In this document: in pieces, positions 19,366-27,691 of the stretch
Numbering within the stretch: position 1 is the first letter of the stretch
Layout: every line of letters starts with the position of its first letter
DNA from: Alteromonas profundi
Lineage (GTDB): Bacteria > Pseudomonadota > Gammaproteobacteria > Enterobacterales > Alteromonadaceae
Assembly (NCBI RefSeq): GCF_010500865.1
Contig: NZ_JAAAWN010000005.1
Coordinates: 157,772-221,771, forward strand
Length of the DNA stretch: 64,000 nucleotides
Reading direction: 5' to 3'
Notes under the pieces: generated by a model
Database searches by the model: none
The model's input: the letters and a program-made list of their open reading frames with translations, nothing else
Told to the model about the DNA's origin: nothing
Made by a program: the position numbers and the translations under genes

Positions 19366-19761
19366 CTAAATGCGTTCGTTTAACTCACTAGCGATAGGGT
19401 TTGATTGAAGACCTTGCTCTGCAATCCAAGCTTGTAAGGTTTTACCATCTGCTTCAGGAGTCTGTAGGTCTTTACTTGGCATCTTCTTTACAAGTAGTGT
19501 ACCTACCTCAACGGCGTTATTTACCAGTGCGGTGCGAATTAAGCTATGGCCGTTGCACGAAACGCCAGAGTAGTAATCACGTAGTTTTAGGCGGTAATCA
19601 GCTTGGACACGACGCATTTTTTTGCGAAGTTCACCTTTATCGTCGGCTTGTACAATTGTACAAATATTGGCAAGTGCCTCGTTAACATCAGCATGTGCTG
19701 TGTGAGAGAAAGTAAAAGATGTTGCTGCGATAATGAGTGAAGTTTTAACTATTTTCAACAT
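19366..19761 (-). CDS. Small secreted DUF3718-like protein, copy B
   Basis: A 131-residue paralogue of the protein at 17862-18257, identical at 119 of 131 positions. It has the same signal peptide layout (ending TAHAD) and the same two cysteines. A GGAA-type ribosome binding site is present upstream of the ATG. The strong conservation of the mature part against a more variable signal peptide suggests both copies are functional and exported. The function is unknown. Confidence 0.8.
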   Translation of the reverse strand: MLKIVKTSLIIAATSFTFSHTAHADVNEALANICTIVQADDKGELRKKMRRVQADYRLKLRDYYSGVSCNGHSLIRTALVNNAVEVGTLLVKKMPSKDLQTPEADGKTLQAWIAEQGLQSNPIASELNERI

Positions 19762-20030
19762 GGTTAATTTCCTTCAGTGTTTTTTGTTGTTCGGTTCGGT
19801 ATTGATTAAAGAACATTTTTTTTTAGCAAAAAACATGTAGGTAAATAACGGCGTATAAAAAATAATACCTTAGCCAATGTGCCTGTATTATTTCCCGCAT
19901 ATCCCCTGTATAGGGCGTCTAAGGGCTTGATATACTTGCAATAACTGCGCGCAAGATAGCTCTACTATTACACTCAATAGGATTACTGTTGTAGAGATAA
20001 CACGCAGGGGCGGGGGGCGCCCCTACAAGG

Positions 20031-20987
20031 TTATTCATCTAATAGGGCTGTTGCCGTGGTTTCGTTGGTAATAAGCGAATTAATAAGTTTTGAGCGTAGG
20101 GCGCCTAAAATCGCCTTTTTCTTATTGAGCCCAGAGGCAATACCAACAACGGGCTTTTCGCTGGCAAGGGTAAGTGTGCTACTGGTCACCCGTTTATTTA
20201 TTTTGCAATCGACAATCGCGCCTTCGCGGTTGTAAATCCAACTAATAATTTCTCCTGCTGCGCCAACGTCTGATAAATACGCAAGTTCCTCATCGTCAAT
20301 AAAACCGTCTACATAAAGCGGCGAAGTGCTGCCAAGGTTGCCAATGCCCACAAACGTGATGTCAGCATTTTTAGCTAAAGCGTGAATACGCGATACATGG
20401 CTTTGCTGATGTAAGGTGTTTTTTTCCTCTTCTGAGCCAGCAATTACCGGTAGGGGCATAGGATAGTGCTGCGCCTTGGCTCTATCGGCAATGTGCACGG
20501 CTACATCGTAGCGCGTGGCCTCGCCGTTGTGGGCTATATTTCCTACTAGCGATACAATCTTATGTTGCGGGCAGTTCATTAACGGCAATTCGTCGGCGCA
20601 TGCGCGAAGCACACGGCCTGTGCCAAACGCGATGGTTTGCGCTTGTGTTTGTTTAAGGGTGCGTTCAATGACGGCGGCGCCTGCCTGACCTAGCCCGAGG
20701 GTAGAATTAGGATCTTCAGTTATGGCGGGTACAACATCACAAAATTGCAAACCAAAACGGGTCTTTAATGCCTCTCCTAATTCCATGCAGCGGGCAATGG
20801 GGTGTTCTAGCCGCACTTTTACTAAGCCTTCAGACATGGCAAGGGCAACTAAGCGCTGTGCGCTTTGGCGCGAGGTTTTAAGCAGTTTTGCAATTTCGTC
20901 TTGGGTTTTTCCACCCACGTAATATAGCCAGCCTGCACGTGCGGCTTCGTCTAAACGTTGGCTGTCATGTTGTTGTTTCTTACTCAC
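20031..20987 (-). CDS. SorC/DeoR-family sugar-binding transcriptional regulator
   Basis: A 318-residue regulator of the SorC family. An N-terminal helix-turn-helix (about residues 14-58, GKTQDEIAKLLKTSRQSAQRL) is followed by a sugar-phosphate-binding domain related to glucosamine-6-phosphate deaminase, with FGTGR near residue 120 and FVGIGNLG near residue 210. The C-terminal GIASGLNKKKAILGALR is family-typical. It starts 13 bases after the HAD phosphatase stop, so the two form an operon divergent from a permease and a mannitol 2-dehydrogenase. It probably controls that polyol locus, with a phosphorylated sugar or polyol as effector; this is inferred from position. Confidence 0.9.
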   Translation of the reverse strand: MSKKQQHDSQRLDEAARAGWLYYVGGKTQDEIAKLLKTSRQSAQRLVALAMSEGLVKVRLEHPIARCMELGEALKTRFGLQFCDVVPAITEDPNSTLGLGQAGAAVIERTLKQTQAQTIAFGTGRVLRACADELPLMNCPQHKIVSLVGNIAHNGEATRYDVAVHIADRAKAQHYPMPLPVIAGSEEEKNTLHQQSHVSRIHALAKNADITFVGIGNLGSTSPLYVDGFIDDEELAYLSDVGAAGEIISWIYNREGAIVDCKINKRVTSSTLTLASEKPVVGIASGLNKKKAILGALRSKLINSLITNETTATALLDE

Positions 20988-21000
20988 AAACGTTATCTCT

Positions 21001-21654
21001 TTAAAGTGTTATTAAGTTGGGAAATTGTGCTGAAAAACTGCGCCAATGGCGAATTACAATGAGGTCGGTGTTGTTAGATACGTCTAAATGGCTTCCACCA
21101 ATATAATGGGCTACCTGCATATTTGCGGCTTTCGCCGCTTCTATTCCGGCTTGAGAGTCTTCAATTACAAGGCAGTTTTGGGGCGCTACGCCCATAGTTT
21201 TCGCCGCTAATAAAAATAGATCTGGGGCGGGTTTGCCACGATTTACCATTGAACGTGTAAATTGTTTTTCAATAAAATAGTGGCTTAAACCTGTGCAGCT
21301 TAAGGCGTGTGTCGTTCTTTCTTTTGAGCTACTTGTGGCAAGGCAGTAGGGAACCGCTATTGACTCAAGGATGGCTTTGATGCCTGGTGTCGCGCAAAGG
21401 TCGCGCGTGAAGTTTTGTTCTAAGCGGCGATGATAATCCGCTATCATGTCAGGCGTTAAGACAAGGCCAAAGTCTTTGCTCACTTGCTGTTCAACATGTT
21501 GCATACTTTTGCCAAGAAAGTTTGCGACAAAATAGGCTTTTGAAAGGGTAATGCCAACTTCCTGCAGTACCGTTTGCCACAACTGCATCGACATACATTC
21601 ACTGTCTAGCAAAACACCATCGCAATCGAAAATGACAAGTTTTATCTCTGACAC
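21001..21654 (-). CDS. HAD-IA family sugar phosphatase-like hydrolase
   Basis: A 217-residue haloacid dehalogenase-superfamily phosphatase of the beta-phosphoglucomutase-like subgroup. Motif I is FDCDGVLLDSE with the nucleophile at Asp10 and the acid/base at Asp12; motif II is the TSSS segment near residue 110; motif III/IV is GKPAPDLFL plus VIEDSQAGIEAA. It resembles E. coli YieH (6-phosphogluconate phosphatase). The frame is open to a TTG at 21672, but GTG at 21654 has AGGAG seven bases upstream and is the better start. It may remove phosphate from a sugar or polyol phosphate, possibly adjusting the inducer pool of the regulator encoded next. Confidence 0.87.
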   Translation of the reverse strand: MSEIKLVIFDCDGVLLDSECMSMQLWQTVLQEVGITLSKAYFVANFLGKSMQHVEQQVSKDFGLVLTPDMIADYHRRLEQNFTRDLCATPGIKAILESIAVPYCLATSSSKERTTHALSCTGLSHYFIEKQFTRSMVNRGKPAPDLFLLAAKTMGVAPQNCLVIEDSQAGIEAAKAANMQVAHYIGGSHLDVSNNTDLIVIRHWRSFSAQFPNLITL

Positions 21655-21672
21655 CAACCCACTCCTACTCAA

Positions 21673-22304
21673 TAAGGTGATTTAGTTCACTACTAATACG
21701 CTAGATTCTCGCTCATCGACTTTTGTCGAGAACCCTACTGCTCGCTATGTAGCAGCTAACCAACACAAAAACGAGGATACTTGTTATTACGCATGTCGAT
21801 TTAACAAACTTTGTATCTTATTGTTATCAAATGAGCAATAGCTCTGAGATGGATAACGAGTGTGGCTTTATTCTATTACTGGTAGGCACATAGTTGCTCT
21901 ACATTTACCTCATAATAACATTTCATCAGTTATAAACATAAAAATATCGGCAAATCAGCGTCTTATTCTTTAGTAGCAACAAGCACGGTTCTGTAAGCCT
22001 GTTAACCAACAGCGAGAGCGTCTACAAAAGAGAAATATTGGTTAACGAAAAAGTAACGAAAAGGTTGTTAAATCCGTTTACAACTCGTTGTGGTTATGCG
22101 AGTATCCTTCCTGAGCAAATAATTACTGTTGTGGCATATGCTCACTTTTGTTGGCGTAAATAGTCTTAGATGTTTATTTTATGCCAACAAAAATGACGCA
22201 GGTAAAACCCGCAACATAACCTTTAATAGTGCGCAGCACATTGGCTATGTATTTAGTGTTGATATGACAAGCAGCGCAATAATAGGAAGCGAAGCGAGAG
22301 AACA
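21673..22304. other. Divergent regulatory region of the polyol locus
   Basis: About 630 bp between the HAD/SorC operon and the permease gene, with no ORF worth calling. It holds a perfect 10-bp inverted repeat at 22146-22192, listed separately, which is the best operator candidate. Confidence 0.6.
22146..22192. promoter_or_regulatory. Candidate SorC-type operator: inverted repeat
   Basis: TTTTGTTGGC at 22146-22155 and GCCAACAAAA at 22183-22192 form perfect 10-bp arms separated by 27 bp. The inner flanks (TAAATA against TATTTTA) extend the symmetry imperfectly. It lies 113 bp upstream of the permease start. Spacing suits a multimeric regulator; assignment to the SorC-type protein is inference. 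Confidence 0.5.
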
Positions 22305-24020
22305 ATGAGATCGACTTCAGGTAATGTAGATATAGCACAAATTAGTGATGAGCAACTGCCCGTTGCAAAACATAAACTCAAAGGGTGGAAACACTTTATG
22401 GGGCTGTATGCTGGAGAGCATGTAGCGGCCACCGAGTTTGTATTTGGTGCCACCTTTGTGGCCCTTGGCGCCACCATGACCGACATCTTGCTAGGGTTGC
22501 TTATTGGTAACATTTTAGCCGTGCTAAGTTGGACCCTTATCACCACCCCTATAGCTGTTGAAACCCGTCTTAGTTTGTATACCTACCTGCAAAAAATTGC
22601 GGGAGATTCTATGACGAAACTCTACAACTGGGCGAATGTGATCATATTCACTGTCATATCGGCCGCTATGATAACGGTGTCGGCAACGGCGGTACGCTTT
22701 GCGTTGGGTATTCCTGCACAGTTAAATTGGTACCCTACTAACCTAGCGTTTGTAGGTGTGGTTTGTGCCGTAGGCGTAATCGTTGTATTCGTCGCTATGT
22801 ATGGCTTTAATGCAGTATCGGACTTTTCGCGTATTTGTGCGCCTTGGTTGTTCACCATGTTTATCAGTGGGCCTTTGGTACTTATGCCTGCTCTCGCTGA
22901 TGCTGTCATTGGACAAACATTCCTTACTAGCTGGGCCGATTTTATGCACATTGGCAGCACGTCGGTGTGGACCGGTGTTACAGACAGTGGTGAACCTGGC
23001 ATTGGGTTGGTGGAAGTCATAGGCTTTTCTTGGGCGGCCAACACCATTACTCACTTTGGTCTAATCGATATGGCCATGCTTAGGTTTGCCAAGCGTAAGC
23101 GTTACGGTTTATGTACCTCTGCGGGTATGTTGTTCGGTCACTACATCGCGTGGATCTCTGCAGGTATTATGGGTGCAGGCACTGCGGTTATCGTTCAAAA
23201 GTCTATCACTGAGCTTGACCCAGGTGACGTTGCGTTTCATGCGTTAGGCTTGTCAGGCCTAGTGATTGTAATTGTGGCTGGGTGGACAACAGCTAATGCG
23301 AATTTGTACCGCGCTGGACTAGCTGCGCAAGCAATTTTTAAAGACAGATCGCGCACCAAAACCACCGCAGTTGTAGGCATGATAACAGTGGCTATTGCCT
23401 GCTTCCCATTTGTATTTTCTAAGTTGTTACCTTTATTAACCTATGCTGGATTGTTAGTGGTACCCGTTGGCGCTATTGTTTTCGCTGAACACGTTATCTT
23501 TCCGCGCATCGGTTATACACGTTATTGGGCGCACTTCCAAAGCCTTACCCATAGTACACCAGCCGTAGCTAGCTGGGGCTTAGGACTTGTATTCGGCTTT
23601 GGCTTGAATTTCTTAGATGTTATTTCATTCTATTATCTATTCATCCCTACATGGTTCTTTACTATTTTCGTATACACAGCATTGGCGGCTAAATACGGGG
23701 CGAAGCGGGAATACCCTGAAGAGCAGGCTGAGATGGCGTCTTTTTATTCGAAAGTGGAAGTTCAGCAGCAAGCGCAAGCTGATGCCTTGCCTGACGCCAT
23801 AGAGGATACGTCTTTTGTCTCAAAAATCTTAAAGGTATTGTCGGTAGTGAGCCTGTTTGTCACTGTTGCCCTCGCAATCAATACCTTTTCATTCAGTGGC
23901 AATGTCACTGGCTACGAGAATAATCGTGAAATTTTCTTCAACGTTGGCTTCGCCTGTACGGTTATTTACTTCTTCACTGCTTACTGGGCTATGCGTCGCC
24001 AGAAGGCATTTGCAAAATAA
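22305..24020 (+). CDS. NCS1-family (purine-cytosine permease-like) transporter
   Basis: A 571-residue inner-membrane transporter with about twelve hydrophobic segments. The start of the membrane domain (GLYAGEHVAATEFVFGATFVA) and the segment ANTITHFGLIDMAMLRFAKRK resemble nucleobase:cation symporter-1 proteins, although the known members take up purines, pyrimidines, hydantoins or vitamins. The next gene, nine bases away, encodes mannitol 2-dehydrogenase, and a SorC-type sugar regulator is divergent. A polyol such as mannitol or arabitol is therefore a more likely substrate here. GAGAG lies just upstream of the ATG. The polar C-terminal part between residues ~460 and 510 is a cytoplasmic loop before the last two segments. 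Confidence 0.85.
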   Translation: MRSTSGNVDIAQISDEQLPVAKHKLKGWKHFMGLYAGEHVAATEFVFGATFVALGATMTDILLGLLIGNILAVLSWTLITTPIAVETRLSLYTYLQKIAGDSMTKLYNWANVIIFTVISAAMITVSATAVRFALGIPAQLNWYPTNLAFVGVVCAVGVIVVFVAMYGFNAVSDFSRICAPWLFTMFISGPLVLMPALADAVIGQTFLTSWADFMHIGSTSVWTGVTDSGEPGIGLVEVIGFSWAANTITHFGLIDMAMLRFAKRKRYGLCTSAGMLFGHYIAWISAGIMGAGTAVIVQKSITELDPGDVAFHALGLSGLVIVIVAGWTTANANLYRAGLAAQAIFKDRSRTKTTAVVGMITVAIACFPFVFSKLLPLLTYAGLLVVPVGAIVFAEHVIFPRIGYTRYWAHFQSLTHSTPAVASWGLGLVFGFGLNFLDVISFYYLFIPTWFFTIFVYTALAAKYGAKREYPEEQAEMASFYSKVEVQQQAQADALPDAIEDTSFVSKILKVLSVVSLFVTVALAINTFSFSGNVTGYENNREIFFNVGFACTVIYFFTAYWAMRRQKAFAK

Positions 24021-24029
24021 GGGCTTGTT

Positions 24030-25544
24030 ATGCAATCACAATCGAGCTTTAGCTTAAATAAATCTAACCTTGCTATGTTGCCAGACAACATAGCAACGCC
24101 AAACTTTGACCGCAGCGATGTCACTACCGGTATTGTTCATATTGGGGTAGGTGGTTTCCATCGATCTCATGAAGCTATGTATGTTAATGGCTATATGAAT
24201 ACAACGGGCGACCTAAATTGGGGGATTTGCGGTGTTGGCTTGCGCCCGGCAGATAAAAAGATGCAAGAGGTGTTGGAAAGCCAAGATTACTTGTACTCTT
24301 TGCTAGAAAAGCACCCAAGTGGCGAGCGTAACATTTCTGTCATTGGCGCCATTACTGAATTCATGATGGCCACCGAAAACCCTAAAGCGGTCATCGACAA
24401 AATAGCGTCACCGGAGGTCAAAATTGTATCTTTGACCATAACTGAGGGGGGGTATAACTTCGATCCCGCCACGGGCGAATTTATCGCTGATAACCCTGAT
24501 GTTATTCATGATGTTGCTAACCCAACAGCCCCTCGACTGGTGTTTGGGTATTTATTGACTGCGCTTCAGGCGCGTAAAGCAGCGGGAATTGCGCCATTTA
24601 CTATCATGTCGTGCGATAATATTCAGCACAACGGCGATGTACTAAAAGCAATGTTGCTGGCGTATGTGAATTTGGTGGATAAGGCGTTTGCCCAATGGGT
24701 AGAAACTAATGTCGCCTTTCCTAACTCCATGGTGGATAGAATTACTCCAGCCACCACTGACGAAGACATGGACGAACTGGCCTCTTTAGGCATTAAGGAT
24801 AGCTGGCCTGTAGTGTGTGAACCTTTTCATCAGTGGGTAATTGAAAATGACTTCTGCAATGATCGTCCTTCGTTTGAATCGGTAGGCGCTCAGTTTGTGA
24901 AGCATGTTGCTCCTTATGAAAAGCTCAAGCTGCGTATGCTTAATGCTAGCCATTCAGTATTAGGTTTAGTTGGCTCTATAGCAGGTTTAGAAACTATCCA
25001 CGGCAGTATGGAGAATGCTGCACTTCGGGACATGTTAGGTAAGTTCATGTGCACAGAAGTGATGCCAAATCTTGACGCAGTGGGCGATCTAGATGTTAAT
25101 GAATACGGCGAGATCCTACTGACCCGTTTCGCTAATCCAAATATCAAAGATGCCTTGTCACGTATTTGCCTTGAAAGTTCAGCAAAAATCCCTGTATTTT
25201 TACTTCCCACCGTGAAAGACAACCTTGCTAATGGCGGTAAACTTGATATTAGCGCCCTCGTTATTGCGTGTTGGGCATACTATAGCGAATTCCATACTTC
25301 GCAAGAAGGCAAGGCTCTATTAGTACAAGATGAATTGGCAGACGAGCTACAATCTGCCGCAAAAGGGTATGAAGAGAACCCACTTTCTTTCTTAACGGTA
25401 AGCAGTATTTTCGGCGAATTAATCGAGTATCAAGACTTTACTGCGCTTTACACAAACTACTTATCTCAGCTTCGCGCAGGTGAGCCTGTGCTTAAAATAG
25501 TGGCAGCACTAGCACCAAACGCTTCTGTGCCCAAAGCGAGTTAA
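24030..25544 (+). CDS. Mannitol 2-dehydrogenase
   Basis: A 504-residue polyol-specific long-chain dehydrogenase that oxidises mannitol (or a related polyol such as arabitol) to a ketose with NAD. It matches Pseudomonas fluorescens mannitol 2-dehydrogenase along its length: the cofactor strand GIVHIGVGGFHRSHEA near residue 34, SLTITEGGYNFD near 134, SCDNIQHNG near 193, and the catalytic segment with Lys300, Asn305 and His308 (Pseudomonas K295, N300, H303). It starts nine bases after the permease gene. Oxidation of mannitol would give fructose, yet no fructokinase is in the window. The C terminus runs into a threefold 14-bp tandem repeat that contains the stop codon. Confidence 0.93.
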   Translation: MQSQSSFSLNKSNLAMLPDNIATPNFDRSDVTTGIVHIGVGGFHRSHEAMYVNGYMNTTGDLNWGICGVGLRPADKKMQEVLESQDYLYSLLEKHPSGERNISVIGAITEFMMATENPKAVIDKIASPEVKIVSLTITEGGYNFDPATGEFIADNPDVIHDVANPTAPRLVFGYLLTALQARKAAGIAPFTIMSCDNIQHNGDVLKAMLLAYVNLVDKAFAQWVETNVAFPNSMVDRITPATTDEDMDELASLGIKDSWPVVCEPFHQWVIENDFCNDRPSFESVGAQFVKHVAPYEKLKLRMLNASHSVLGLVGSIAGLETIHGSMENAALRDMLGKFMCTEVMPNLDAVGDLDVNEYGEILLTRFANPNIKDALSRICLESSAKIPVFLLPTVKDNLANGGKLDISALVIACWAYYSEFHTSQEGKALLVQDELADELQSAAKGYEENPLSFLTVSSIFGELIEYQDFTALYTNYLSQLRAGEPVLKIVAALAPNASVPKAS

Positions 25545-25577
25545 GAAAAGCGAGTTAAGAAAAGCGAGTTAAGAAAA
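25536..25577 (+). repeat. Three perfect 14-bp tandem repeats spanning a stop codon
   Basis: The unit GCGAGTTAAGAAAA occurs three times at 25536-25549, 25550-25563 and 25564-25577. The first unit contains the TAA stop of the mannitol dehydrogenase gene, so the extra units lie in the 3' untranslated region. This is a slippage-type duplication. Confidence 0.95.
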
Positions 25578-25610
25578 AGCCAGCGAATAAAGGCTAAAAT
25601 AAGTAACCAC

Positions 25611-25698
25611 AAAAAGGCGACGGCTTCCGGTGAAGTGACCCCCAATAGTTGGACTATCCAATGACCGGGGGCACTTCAGCCATCCGGGTCGCCTTTTT
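25611..25698. terminator. Long nested hairpin, bidirectional terminator
   Basis: AAAAAGGCGAC (25611-25621) pairs with GTCGCCTTTTT (25688-25698), giving A and T tracts suitable for termination in both directions between two convergent genes. Inside is a second stem, TGAAGTG plus CCCCC (25631-25643) with GGGGG plus CACTTCA (25667-25678), and an inner stem TTGGA/TCCAA (25649-25661). The inner 48 bp resemble abutted terminal repeats of IS3-family elements, from memory. Confidence 0.75.
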
Positions 25699-25808
25699 AT
25701 CTTCAACAAGGGCACGCTTTGCTGCTAACCCCAAGCTTTTCAAGCTTTTATGTACACTTATATACTTAGCGCGGGTAAAAATTAGCTTATCAAGCTTACC
25801 TTTGCACG

Positions 25809-25839
25809 GCTTATTGCTAGGCGTGGCCTAGCAATAAGC
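25809..25839. repeat. Perfect 14-bp inverted repeat
   Basis: GCTTATTGCTAGGC at 25809-25822 and its exact complement at 25826-25839 are separated by three bases. It lies 16 bp downstream of the LysR gene stop on the minus strand and probably forms an RNA hairpin at its 3' end, though no T run follows on either strand. Confidence 0.85.
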
Positions 25840-25855
25840 GTTAAAGCTTCTCTGC

Positions 25856-26761
25856 TTAGCCGTGACTTTTAAAGTTGCTGGCTACTTCCATGATTTGTTC
25901 CCGCATCCACATATGCGCATAGTCGTGGTCGGCGCTAACATGCCAATATAAATAGTATTCTACAGCAGGCAAATCAAAGGGCATTTCATAAATCGCAAGG
26001 TCGTAATGCTTAGCTAAGTGGAAAGGAAGGCAGGCAATTAAATCGGTTTTTACAATAGTGCTTGGCACTGTTAAAAAGTGCTGTCCTCGCATTACTACCT
26101 TTCGTCTTTTGCCCATTTTATCAAGCGCAATATCAATCGGACCCACCCCAGATTTTCGGTGTGACACGTTAATATGCCCAAGGCGTAAAAACGAATCGAG
26201 ATCCAAACCGTTTTTAAGGGCAGGGTGATTCTTGCGTGCCAAAACCACGAATCGGTCTTGTGCTATTTTTTCTTTGCATAGGTGCGGATCGGTGAAAGTA
26301 GAGGCATCGGCAAAAAAATCTAACGTTCCGCTTGCCATGGCCGACACCACTTGGCTTCGAGGGATTTCATAATTTGTTATACCTATATTAGGCGCGAGAT
26401 TTTGTAAACGCGCAACCAATCGGGGCATGATACTCGCTTCCAACAGATCGCGACTGGCGAAGTTAAATGATTTCTCCGCCGTAAGGGGGTCAAAGGTATG
26501 GCTTTCCTGAACACTTTTACGTAATAACGCAAGTGCTTGGCGCGCTGGGACGATAATATTCTGCGCAACCGGCGTAGGGGTCATACTGTGCCCTGTACGC
26601 ACGAAAAGAGGATCGTTGAGCATTTCCCTCAGCCTCGCGAGAGAGTTGCTCACCGCTGGTTGAGTGATGCACAACACATCAGCAGCTTTCGTCAGACTAC
26701 CTGCCGTGTAAATAGCATCAAAAACCGCAAACAGATTTAAGTCAATTCTATTTAAATTCAT
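25856..26761 (-). CDS. LysR-family transcriptional regulator
   Basis: A 301-residue LysR-type regulator. The N-terminal winged helix-turn-helix (residues ~4-63, DLNLFAVFDAIYTAGSLTKAADVLCITQPAVSNSLARL) is followed by the linker helix and a two-lobed periplasmic-binding-like effector domain. The sequence resembles the NodD/LinR/SyrM-like subgroup with MTPTPVAQNI. It is divergent from a MaoC-type hydratase gene, with 185 bp between them, a common layout in which the regulator controls its neighbour. The effector is unknown. Confidence 0.92.
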   Translation of the reverse strand: MNLNRIDLNLFAVFDAIYTAGSLTKAADVLCITQPAVSNSLARLREMLNDPLFVRTGHSMTPTPVAQNIIVPARQALALLRKSVQESHTFDPLTAEKSFNFASRDLLEASIMPRLVARLQNLAPNIGITNYEIPRSQVVSAMASGTLDFFADASTFTDPHLCKEKIAQDRFVVLARKNHPALKNGLDLDSFLRLGHINVSHRKSGVGPIDIALDKMGKRRKVVMRGQHFLTVPSTIVKTDLIACLPFHLAKHYDLAIYEMPFDLPAVEYYLYWHVSADHDYAHMWMREQIMEVASNFKSHG

Positions 26762-26946
26762 TGCATATCCCTTAGGTAATAAATGCCGGTATCATTGTTG
26801 CCCGTACCATTTTTACCGCTATGGTTTGACCGAAATTTACGTTATTGTAACAAGAATACTTATAAATACCTATTATTAGAAGTTAATTGTATTATTCAAC
26901 TGGTTGATAGTAGGATTTATGTAAATTCACCGGTATTGGATAAAAC

Positions 26947-27396
26947 ATGAAAACTCTCATCGACTTACAAGTAGGGGATACGTTAGAGCAACCTCAATGG
27001 CTAGTCGTCACCCAGTCTATGATCGATCAATTCGCCGAAGCCACAGGAGATCACCAGTGGATTCACTTAGATAAGGAAAAGTGCAAAAGAGAAAGCCCTT
27101 TTTCAACGACTATTGCTCACGGCTTTTTAACCGCTTCATTAATGCCCAAAGCGTTTTCAGAGGTATTAGAAGAGTCGGATAAAATAGCCTCTACCATCAA
27201 TTACGGCATTGATAATTTGCGTTTCTTAGAACCGGTAAAGTGCGAAGACAGTGTAAAGTACCAATTTAAACTGGTTGAGACACGTGTAAAACCGGCGGGC
27301 ACGTTATACAAGGTAGAAGCAAGTTGCGTGTTAAAGTCGTCAGGTAAGCCGGCACTGGTGGGCACCTTTTTAATGCTTGGTGTACTAAAACCGTAA
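26947..27396 (+). CDS. MaoC-family hot-dog dehydratase
   Basis: A 149-residue single hot-dog-fold protein of the MaoC / (R)-specific enoyl-CoA hydratase family. The hydratase motif FAEATGDHQWIHLDKEKCKRESPFSTTIAHGFLTASL (about residues 28-65) contains the expected Asp and His. It is divergent from a LysR regulator and followed by a strong terminator, so it is a single-gene unit. It may hydrate short or medium enoyl-CoA, linking to the acyl-CoA catabolic genes elsewhere in the window. Confidence 0.9.
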   Translation: MKTLIDLQVGDTLEQPQWLVVTQSMIDQFAEATGDHQWIHLDKEKCKRESPFSTTIAHGFLTASLMPKAFSEVLEESDKIASTINYGIDNLRFLEPVKCEDSVKYQFKLVETRVKPAGTLYKVEASCVLKSSGKPALVGTFLMLGVLKP

Positions 27397-27424
27397 GTTT
27401 AGTGGCGGGTTATACAAGCAATAA

Positions 27425-27460
27425 AAAACGCTTATCACGGTAGATGATAAGCGTTTTATT
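27425..27460. terminator. Bidirectional rho-independent terminator
   Basis: AAAACGCTTATCA at 27425-27437 pairs with TGATAAGCGTTTT at 27445-27457 (13-bp perfect arms, 7-base loop). It lies between the convergent MaoC gene and the entericidin-like gene and can serve both. Confidence 0.92.
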
Positions 27461-27480
27461 TTGTTACGAGAAGACGATGC

Positions 27481-27648
27481 TTAATTAGACGCGTCCTCTG
27501 CACCTTCTTCTACTGCTTCACCTGCACTTTGAATATCTTCGCCAGCACCTTCAATAGTGGCACAGCCATTCATTGTGCCTAAAAAAGATGCAAACAACAT
27601 TGCGGTAAATAGGTGGCGTAACTGTTTTGCTTTAGCTAGATTTTCCAT
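27481..27648 (-). CDS. Entericidin-like small lipoprotein
   Basis: A 55-residue small lipoprotein. A basic N terminus and hydrophobic stretch lead to a lipobox-like MNGC with the lipidated cysteine near residue 29. The mature part is about 26 residues, acidic and amphipathic (ATIEGAGEDIQSAGEAVEEGAED), the pattern of entericidin EcnA/EcnB. The frame extends to 27768, but ATG 27648 has AGGAGA upstream and the proper signal sequence. It is 43 bp downstream of the MscS-type channel gene on the same strand. Entericidins are envelope stress or toxin/antidote lipoproteins in enterobacteria; the role here is unknown. Confidence 0.8.
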   Translation of the reverse strand: MENLAKAKQLRHLFTAMLFASFLGTMNGCATIEGAGEDIQSAGEAVEEGAEDASN

Positions 27649-27691
27649 CTTCGTTCTCCTTTGTGTTAAAAAATTCGGAATAAGGGCTGGG

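Noticed and set aside
22622-23054. Two overlapping minus-strand ORFs over 100 codons inside the permease gene
   Set aside because: Shadows of a membrane protein gene; no start signals or recognisable product.
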